From contig DAOVEW010000051.1 in assembly GCA_030668755.1 (NCBI GenBank), forward strand, positions 1 to 6,852: a DNA stretch of 6,852 bases, read 5' to 3'. Shown here piece after piece: positions 1 to 5,141 of this stretch. The DNA comes from Bacillota bacterium (GTDB lineage: Bacteria; Armatimonadota; Hebobacteria; Hebobacterales; Hebobacteraceae). Each line of letters opens with the position of its first letter. Position 1 is the first letter of the stretch. Both the position numbers and the translations under genes were made by a program. The notes beneath the pieces are model-generated. The model was given only the letters and a program-made list of their open reading frames with translations. It did no database searches and was not told the DNA's origin.

Positions 1-607
1 CGCCCGCCGACACATTGATCGTGGTGGCCCTGGCTCCCAGCTCCAAGCTCACAGTGAGCCGAGTCGGGTCTCTCTCAGCGTCAACGCGCCGCACGAGGTC
101 GTGGAGGGCAAGGCCGTCCACGGTGAGCGCGACTACGCGCAGGTCCAGCTCGTCGGCCACGCGCAGATACTCGCGCGCCAGCTCCTGCGGCCCCGCAACG
201 ACCAGAACGTCCGTCAGCCCGGCCTGCTCCGGCGACGGGCCGAGTGCCTGGAAGTCCACTACGACCTGGTCTATCGGGAGCGGGATATGGTCGGCGAGCT
301 CATATTCGACGACGCGCCTTAGCTCTTCCCGATCGGCCTGAGGGAAGGCGCTGATGCGCGTCGTCACCTGGCTTCGCGGGATGACCAGCACGGCCCGGCG
401 GCTTCTTATTCGTGCCCGGTCGAGGGCCCGTCGCATGGCCGCTACCAGCGGAGCATGATCCCCGCCGATCTCCCAGCGGTAGTCCGGGGGGAGCTCTTCG
501 CGCGCAAACCGGATGGACCGCACGCCGCCGCGCCCCACAACGAGCTGGGCGACTTTCACCGAACCGGAGCCAACCTCGATGCTTACGGGTCTACCGAAGG
601 AAAGCAC
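1..607 (-). CDS. pilM: PilM-like actin-fold assembly protein (GspL-equivalent), 3' end missing
   Basis: This is a partial gene: 202 codons are visible and it runs off the left edge without a stop. The product is a cytoplasmic actin-like ATP-binding-fold protein of the PilM family, expected to link the ATPase to the membrane assembly platform. Visible motifs are a first phosphate-loop-like stretch, IEVGSGSVKVAQL (about residues 10-22), the central PilM signature EYELADHIPLPIDQVVVDFQ (101-120), the segment DVLVVAGPQELAREYL (133-148), and a second phosphate motif, SLELGARATTINV (187-199). The start is GTG at 607, preceded by AGGAG at an 8-base spacing. It begins 18 bases after the gspK stop. PilM is normally about 350 residues and separate from PilN, whereas GspL fuses the same fold to a membrane helix and a periplasmic domain. 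The missing 3' end leaves a GspL-like fusion possible, but the visible motifs are closer to PilM. Asp is replaced by Glu in both phosphate motifs. Confidence 0.85.
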   Translation of the reverse strand, partial: MLSFGRPVSIEVGSGSVKVAQLVVGRGGVRSIRFAREELPPDYRWEIGGDHAPLVAAMRRALDRARIRSRRAVLVIPRSQVTTRISAFPQADREELRRVVEYELADHIPLPIDQVVVDFQALGPSPEQAGLTDVLVVAGPQELAREYLRVADELDLRVVALTVDGLALHDLVRRVDAERDPTRLTVSLELGARATTINVSAG

Positions 608-615
608 GAACGTGT

Positions 616-620
616 CTCCT
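616..620 (-). promoter_or_regulatory. Ribosome binding site of the pilM-like gene
   Basis: The minus strand reads AGGAG, eight bases before a GTG at 605-607. It decides the start of the PilM-like protein: the nearby ATG at 627-629 is in another frame and reaches a stop after 12 codons. Confidence 0.75.
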
Positions 621-625
621 GGATC

Positions 626-1894
626 TCATGCCTTCGTTTCCTCGATCGCCGGTAAGGGCCAGTCTTGCTCCGACTGCCGGATGATAACTACCATATCCGG
701 AAAGCGCCGCACTAGGACGCGCAGGTTTCGGAAGCTGCGGTCTGATTCGGTCCACCCCATCGACTCTAGGATGAAGCTGGATGATTTCGTGGTAACGCGA
801 TCTATCATCTGCACGAAGAGGTCTCTTCCGTTCGGCTGCTGGAGGATGAAGTCTGCCGCGTCGCCGAGGGATAGGAAAGCCGCTGTGTCGCGGCGCTCGC
901 CGATGGCATCCGCGAGATCATCCGAGCTTCCCGGCAGCGTCGCGAGGACCGAGAGGGGAGCGGTGTTGAGGTTGATCTTCCCGCGAGAGACGGGGCCTGA
1001 CTCCACGCATACGAGATCGATGATCTGTGCGACCTTGGTGTGATGAAGCCCGGCCACGGTCACGAGCTGGGCGAGCGAGGTGTATCCCGGCCGGCCTGCC
1101 TGGAGCAGGTCTCGCAGCCCGCGCCAGATCTCCTCTACTTCGTACATGGAAAGCACCGAGCCGAGCCTCGCCATCACCATGTTCCGGTAGGCCTGCTCTC
1201 CCCAGTTGCGGAAGGAGTCCAGGCCGAGCTTGGGCTGTCCGCTCGGGTCGAGGTTAGACGAGAACGAGCATATGGTGACCATGTCCGCCAGGCCGGCAGC
1301 CTCTTCGGTGCCGAAGAACATCTCCGGCGTCACGCCGCGCACCAGCAGGAGTTCCCCCACGCTTTGGAACGGCCCGTTCCGCGGCGAATACGGGTGGGCA
1401 AGCGCTGCATAGTACTCTTGCTCCGCGCCCCCTGGCGCCGGGGTGCTGCCTCTATCTCGCCAGTCAATGATGGCCGCAGCCACCTGCGAGTCGTTCGTCA
1501 GCCGCACTAGGGTTTCGTAGTCCGCCTCGTTGATGTTGATACGCCCACAGGTGTCGTGCACCCTCACGCGGTAGTACCCCCTGCCGAGCTGCTGCGGCAG
1601 GTCGAGGGGCGCCTCGGCGTCAGGGCCCCAATCGTCCAGAAGTGTGTCGAACCTAGGGTCGTCATAGAGGAGAATCGCGCGCGCCTGGTTCAAGCCCGCC
1701 TCCGCCAGAAACAGCGACTGAATCCGATCCAGCCCCGTGCGGGACGCGAGCAGCTCCACCCGCACCGCGGTGCTGATACCCACGGCCAGCAGCGAGAGAA
1801 GAGCGACCGCGAAGACGGCCAGTATGAGAACGACACCGTCCTGACCGTCTCCGGTCTTAACACGCCGGGATCGGGATGATGCTGTGGTACTCAT
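626..1894 (-). CDS. gspK: Type II secretion minor pseudopilin GspK, enlarged
   Basis: This 422-residue protein is the large minor pseudopilin expected at the tip of the pseudopilus in complex with GspI and GspJ. A leader of about 20 residues ends in Gly20 before a hydrophobic helix (21-41, starting VVLILAVFAV). Position +5 is Leu rather than Glu, which is characteristic of GspK. Further family marks are AEAGLNQAR (64-72), GRININEAD (117-125), the block DWRDRG...GGAEQEYY...PYSPRNG (144-174), SVGELLLVRGVT (178-189) and GKINLNTAPLSVLATLPG (305-322). Classical GspK proteins are nearer 320 residues. The extra length lies around 210-300 and looks like an additional degenerate copy of the helical module. 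The ATG at 1894 is the best start: it gives a short leader and a 38-base overlap with gspJ, but its Shine-Dalgarno sequence is weak (GAG only), so translation probably depends on coupling. The much longer open frame upstream lies wholly inside gspJ. Confidence 0.9.
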   Translation of the reverse strand: MSTTASSRSRRVKTGDGQDGVVLILAVFAVALLSLLAVGISTAVRVELLASRTGLDRIQSLFLAEAGLNQARAILLYDDPRFDTLLDDWGPDAEAPLDLPQQLGRGYYRVRVHDTCGRININEADYETLVRLTNDSQVAAAIIDWRDRGSTPAPGGAEQEYYAALAHPYSPRNGPFQSVGELLLVRGVTPEMFFGTEEAAGLADMVTICSFSSNLDPSGQPKLGLDSFRNWGEQAYRNMVMARLGSVLSMYEVEEIWRGLRDLLQAGRPGYTSLAQLVTVAGLHHTKVAQIIDLVCVESGPVSRGKINLNTAPLSVLATLPGSSDDLADAIGERRDTAAFLSLGDAADFILQQPNGRDLFVQMIDRVTTKSSSFILESMGWTESDRSFRNLRVLVRRFPDMVVIIRQSEQDWPLPAIEETKA

Positions 1895-2582
1895 GGTCGT
1901 TCTCGCGGACGTCGCGCACCGTGATGTCAACTGCGACTGCCTGTGGCAACTTGCGCTCATCTTCCGTCGTTGCCCAGGTTCCGCACCAGTTCTCTCCATC
2001 GAAATAGTCGAAACGAAGCGCGATGACAGCGTCTGAGATGAGCTCCGAGTTGAGGTGCTGGCCCGCCGGTTGCTCCAGGAGCGACCACTCGAAGACGGGC
2101 ACGGGCCACGTCGTTCGATAGAGTCCGGCAGATGCACCACTTGCTGCCTCTCGGAACTCATAGCGGACGGCGATGTAGTCAGTAACGATTGGCCGTAGCT
2201 CCTCGTCCCACTCGGAGAGCTCCTCCTCCGGCAGCAGCGCCAGCCGGGCCACGGAACTGCTCTCCGTGCAGAACTCCAGCGTGTCGATTGTGACGCTCTC
2301 GTCGCTTGTGGGCATTCCAAGAAAGTACCCCGCGTCCTTGTCGAGCCCCAGGTAGGCGCCGCGGATGTCGCGACTCAGCAGCTCGACAATCGCGCGCGCC
2401 TCCTGATTCAATGCAGCGGCCTCCTGTGACCGTCGCCACACGTTGAGGCAGGTGGAGATGCTCAGCGTGATGCCGCTCGCCAGCAGGACCACGAACGTCA
2501 TCGCGATGGTCAGCTCGAGCAGTGTGAACCCGCGCCTGTCTCGCGCGCTGTCAGAAGACCGCTGTCGAGAACCAGATCTCAC
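1857..2582 (-). CDS. gspJ: Type II secretion minor pseudopilin GspJ
   Basis: This 241-residue minor pseudopilin should form the pseudopilus tip complex with GspI and GspK. It has a basic 18-residue leader and a canonical prepilin peptidase site, RRG|FTLLELTIAM, cleaving after Gly18 with Glu at +5, followed by a membrane helix (about 19-42). The helix continues into QEARAIVELLSRDIRGAYLG (60-79), typical of GspJ. Near the C-terminus, ALRFDYFDGENWCGTW (188-203) followed by LPQAVAVDITV (212-222) matches the conserved end of the family. The size is normal. The start is GTG at 2582, supported by AGGGAG five bases upstream. The gene begins 32 bases inside gspI and its end overlaps gspK by 38 bases. 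Four cysteines (45, 105, 200 and the C-terminal residue 241) could allow periplasmic disulfides, but no pairing can be assigned. Confidence 0.93.
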   Translation of the reverse strand: MRSGSRQRSSDSARDRRGFTLLELTIAMTFVVLLASGITLSISTCLNVWRRSQEAAALNQEARAIVELLSRDIRGAYLGLDKDAGYFLGMPTSDESVTIDTLEFCTESSSVARLALLPEEELSEWDEELRPIVTDYIAVRYEFREAASGASAGLYRTTWPVPVFEWSLLEQPAGQHLNSELISDAVIALRFDYFDGENWCGTWATTEDERKLPQAVAVDITVRDVRENDHEYHSIIPIPAC

Positions 2583-2922
2583 GTGTTCTCCCTGCCTCCG
2601 GCGCGAGTATCACCAGGCTGACGTGCATCACATTCAGCTCGTCAGGTTCGGATACGGTCATCTCCCACCCGTGCTGCGGGAAGTCCGGCGCGAAGTCGCC
2701 GGTTGACACGCCGACGGGCAGTTCCTCCCGCCCGAGAAGCCGGATCTCAGCCAACTTCTGCTGGGCCAGAAAGGCAATCGCGGTATCGTTGTTGGCGGCG
2801 CCCGTCACGCGGCCCGCCATTGAGAACGCGGTCAGTGCCGCCAGCAGCCCCGTCGCCAGGATGGTGGTGGCCACCAGCACCTCGACCAGCGTGAAGGCTC
2901 TGCTCCGGATCCCCTTAGTCAC
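2551..2922 (-). CDS. gspI: Type II secretion minor pseudopilin GspI
   Basis: This 123-residue minor pseudopilin belongs to the family that nucleates the I-J-K tip complex. The prepilin-type N-terminus reads GIRSRA|FTLVEVLVATTIL. Glu14 is at the +5 position, but the residue before the cleavage site is Ala9 instead of the near-invariant Gly. The membrane helix spans about 10-32. The family motif FLAQQKLAEIR (51-61) follows, then an aromatic segment, HGWEMTVSEPD (84-94), and a short C-terminal strand. The length is typical. The start is GTG at 2922, with GGGAGAG nine bases upstream. It lies inside the end of gspH (the GTGACTAA overlap contains the gspH stop), and the stop falls 32 bases inside gspJ. 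These overlaps suggest coupled translation that would keep the minor pseudopilins in similar amounts. Confidence 0.92.
   Translation of the reverse strand: MTKGIRSRAFTLVEVLVATTILATGLLAALTAFSMAGRVTGAANNDTAIAFLAQQKLAEIRLLGREELPVGVSTGDFAPDFPQHGWEMTVSEPDELNVMHVSLVILAPEAGRTREIWFSTAVF
2588..2593 (-). promoter_or_regulatory. Ribosome binding site of gspJ, inside gspI
   Basis: The minus strand reads AGGGAG, five bases before the GTG at 2580-2582. It lies within the gspI coding sequence and supports that GTG as the gspJ start, giving a basic 18-residue prepilin leader. Confidence 0.7.
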
Positions 2923-3439
2923 TGACAGTCACTCTCCCGGTTGTCGGTGCAAGGTCCACACGGGTCTCGCGACCGCGGTCGTCTGCGAGCACCAGCTCCG
3001 CACCATCGGTGCGGCCGTCCGGGTAGAAATAGATGCCGATCTGACCGAACGCGTCGGCGGTCTCCCCGGACACCGTCATATCTACGAGCGCGAGGCTCTC
3101 GGGTAGGCGCACTTCGCGTCTGTTCAGCGTGGGGAGCAGCTCGAATTCACTTCGGTCGACGGCCGGATCGGTCTGCACCTCAGCCCACAGAACGCCCTCG
3201 ACAGGGTTGCACATAACTCGCACCAGCCTGCCCTGCGCCACGGCATGCGTCCGCGCCGAGGTGAGGAGCCCCACCAGCTTGCGCAGTGCCGCCCTGCGCT
3301 CCGCGCCGCGCAGCACCCCGCCGAAGCTCGGTCTCAGGGCAAAGAACCCGATGGCGACGATGGCCATGACGACCAGGAGCTCTATGAGCGTGAACCCGGG
3401 TCCACCCCTGCTGGTTTCTCTGCGCCGCGTCATCGACAC
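2915..3439 (-). CDS. gspH: Type II secretion minor pseudopilin GspH
   Basis: This 174-residue pseudopilin of the GspH/FimT type is expected in the pseudopilus just below the tip complex. The leader ends in a canonical site, RGGPG|FTLIELLVVMAIVAIG, with cleavage after Gly15 and Glu20 at +5. The membrane helix covers about 16-36. It is followed by ERRAALRKLVGLLTSARTHA (47-66), the conserved helix of this family. The C-terminal LAPTTGRVTVSD (163-174) is the usual GspH ending. The start is GTG at 3439, ten bases after the gspG stop, with a weak AGG nine bases upstream and GAGGAA further up. An in-frame ATG at 3433 would shorten the leader by only two residues and cannot be excluded. The stop overlaps the start of gspI by eight bases. 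Confidence 0.9.
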   Translation of the reverse strand: MSMTRRRETSRGGPGFTLIELLVVMAIVAIGFFALRPSFGGVLRGAERRAALRKLVGLLTSARTHAVAQGRLVRVMCNPVEGVLWAEVQTDPAVDRSEFELLPTLNRREVRLPESLALVDMTVSGETADAFGQIGIYFYPDGRTDGAELVLADDRGRETRVDLAPTTGRVTVSD

Positions 3440-3449
3440 CGTTGTGTAC

Positions 3450-3905
3450 CTATTCCTCGTCCGCGTTCGTGATGTCAGCGGTGTATTCGTTGTCGCCGCC
3501 GGGACGGCTGTCCTCGCCGTAGGATATCAGGTCATAGCCGTCGGGGTTGAGCTGACCGGGGCAGCGGTACACGTACTCGCTGCCCCAAGGATCGGTCGGC
3601 ACCCGCTTCTTGACGTAAGGCCCGTTCCAGTTCTGCGGCTGTGGGTCCGATGAGGGCTTGGTGCGAAGCGCGCTCAATCCCTGCTGGGTTGTCGGCGCAT
3701 AGCCGTTGTCTGCCGCGTAGAGGTCGAGCGCCGTCTCCAGCGTGCAAACGTCCTGGACGGCTCTGGCTCGTTTTGCGTATCTGATCCGGTTCGTGACCTG
3801 GATGGCCACTGCGCCCGCCAGGATGGTGATGATGGTCATCACGACGACCAGTTCCACCAGGGTGAAACCCCGGCTCCGCTCTCGAGTAGTCCGCCAGCGT
3901 GTCAC
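3450..3905 (-). CDS. gspG: Type II secretion major pseudopilin GspG
   Basis: This 151-residue protein is the main subunit of the periplasmic pseudopilus. The leader ends at a canonical prepilin peptidase site, RSRG|FTLVELVVVMTII, with cleavage after Gly13 and Glu18 at +5. The helix continues through KRARAVQDVCTLETALDLY (45-63) into DNGYAPTTQQGLSAL (66-80). The C-terminal signature is diagnostic for GspG: NWNGPYVKKRVPTDPWGSEY (92-111), YRCPG (113-117), then a calcium-loop-like segment, SYGEDSRPGGDNEYTADI (128-145). The length is normal. The start is GTG at 3905 with GGAGGGAG seven bases upstream; the open frame reading further upstream lies inside gspF and lacks pseudopilin features. Two cysteines (54 and 115) are less usual for this subunit. 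Confidence 0.95.
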   Translation of the reverse strand: MTRWRTTRERSRGFTLVELVVVMTIITILAGAVAIQVTNRIRYAKRARAVQDVCTLETALDLYAADNGYAPTTQQGLSALRTKPSSDPQPQNWNGPYVKKRVPTDPWGSEYVYRCPGQLNPDGYDLISYGEDSRPGGDNEYTADITNADEE

Positions 3906-3912
3906 GGCTCCA

Positions 3913-3920
3913 CTCCCTCC
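3913..3920 (-). promoter_or_regulatory. Strong ribosome binding site of gspG
   Basis: The minus strand reads GGAGGGAG, seven bases before the GTG at 3903-3905. It is the strongest Shine-Dalgarno sequence in the window, and it fits a major filament subunit needed in excess over its neighbours. It fixes the GspG start. Confidence 0.8.
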
Positions 3921-3922
3921 AC

Positions 3923-5140
3923 TCAGCGACCGATGGCCGCGTTGATCTGGAAAATGGGCAGCAGCACCGCCAACACGATGAAGCCGACGATGATGCCCAT
4001 GATGATGATAACGAAGGGCTCCAGCAGCGTCGTCAAACGGCCGAGCGTGCTGTCCACCTCGAAGTCGAGGCTGTCGGCGACTCGGCTCATCATCTCCGAC
4101 AGGCGTCCCGTCTCTTCGCCCACGGCGGCCATATGAACGAGCACGGGTGGAAACATGCCCGCGCGTTCCAGAGCGGCTGCCAGGCCGGTGCCTTCGCGCA
4201 CCTCGTCGCGCATGGCCTCTACTGCACGCGTCATTGGACGATTGCCGACAGCGTTGCCGCTGATCTCGAGCGCGGTCAGGATGGGCACACCGCCTCCCAG
4301 CATGGTGCCGCAGGTGCGCGCCAGCCGAGAGACCGCCATCTTGTGCCAGATCGGTCCCAGCAGCGGCAGCCGCAGCGTCCAGACGTCCAAGGCCTCTCGG
4401 CCGCCGGGGGTCCGCATGTACCAACGGATGCCGAGGGCGCATACTACTATGAACAAGAGAAGCAGCCACCAGATCTTGCCGAGCACCCCGGCGACGATCA
4501 GCAGTATCTGGGTTATGAGTGGGAGGGTCTGCTCGAGCTCCGCGAAAAGGGCGGAGAGCTTCGGGATCAGGAAGCCGACGATGAAGGCGACGGCTCCGAT
4601 CGCGACTGTGATCAGAACGGCCGGGTACAGGAGCGCCGAGATGACCTGAGATCGCCGCTGATGCGACTTCTCCAGGAATTCCGCCAGGCGCAGCAGCACT
4701 GCGTCGAGATGGCCGCTGGTCTCGCCCGCGTGGACCATGTTCACGTAGAGGTCGCGGAAGTGCCTGGGGTGCCTGCGCAGGGCTTCCGAGAGAGGCTGGC
4801 CCTCTTGTACGTCGGTCCTGATCGCCTCGATGAGATTTCGGAGGCCGGCAGAGCTGCTCTGCTCCGCCAGCACAGAGAGGCTGCGGAACATCGGCAGCCG
4901 GGCGGCGGTCATGTCCGCCAGTTGCCGGGTTACCAGGACGATATCGCTGCCGCCAATCCCGCGGCCGCGCCCCATCTGCCTGGGCCGGCGCAGAGCCGTC
5001 TGCGCCGCCTCGCCGATGTCGGCCGGGAAGTATCCCATTTCGCGGAGGCGACGCTTCACCTCTTCAGGGCTCTCGGCGGCCATCTCTCCGGCGATCTGCT
5101 TTCCCTCGCGGTCCAGCGCGAGGTACCGGTAACGCGCCAT
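3923..5140 (-). CDS. gspF: Type II secretion inner-membrane platform protein GspF
   Basis: This 405-residue polytopic inner-membrane protein of the GspF/PilC family is the platform on which GspE acts to push pseudopilins into the filament. A short N-terminal domain (MARYRYLALDREGKQIAGEM, then a helix to about 45) precedes two tandem GspF domains, about 70-193 and 272-395. Each carries a matching motif: NMVHAGETSGHLDAVLLRLA (134-153) in the first and HMAAVGEETGRLSEMMSRVA (336-355) in the second. Predicted membrane segments are about 168-192, 213-238 and 374-397. The last ends in VLAVLLPIFQIN, the family's hallmark C-terminus. The length is the usual one. The ATG lies one base after the gspE stop with no clear Shine-Dalgarno sequence, so it is probably translated by coupling. 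The gspG start follows 17 bases after its stop. Confidence 0.96.
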   Translation of the reverse strand: MARYRYLALDREGKQIAGEMAAESPEEVKRRLREMGYFPADIGEAAQTALRRPRQMGRGRGIGGSDIVLVTRQLADMTAARLPMFRSLSVLAEQSSSAGLRNLIEAIRTDVQEGQPLSEALRRHPRHFRDLYVNMVHAGETSGHLDAVLLRLAEFLEKSHQRRSQVISALLYPAVLITVAIGAVAFIVGFLIPKLSALFAELEQTLPLITQILLIVAGVLGKIWWLLLLFIVVCALGIRWYMRTPGGREALDVWTLRLPLLGPIWHKMAVSRLARTCGTMLGGGVPILTALEISGNAVGNRPMTRAVEAMRDEVREGTGLAAALERAGMFPPVLVHMAAVGEETGRLSEMMSRVADSLDFEVDSTLGRLTTLLEPFVIIIMGIIVGFIVLAVLLPIFQINAAIGR

Positions 5141-5141
5141 G

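Noticed and set aside
15..1043. Several plus-strand open frames at the left end
   Set aside because: They are antisense to the PilM-like gene and gspK, whose minus-strand products show conserved motifs.
1895..2320. Upstream extension of the gspK frame (142 more codons)
   Set aside because: It lies entirely within gspJ, is Ser/Arg-rich with no family similarity, and would place the prepilin helix in the middle of the protein.
3906..4469. Upstream extension of the gspG frame (188 more codons)
   Set aside because: It lies within gspF, is rich in Arg, Gly and His, and would bury the prepilin cleavage site. The GTG at 3905 has a strong ribosome binding site.
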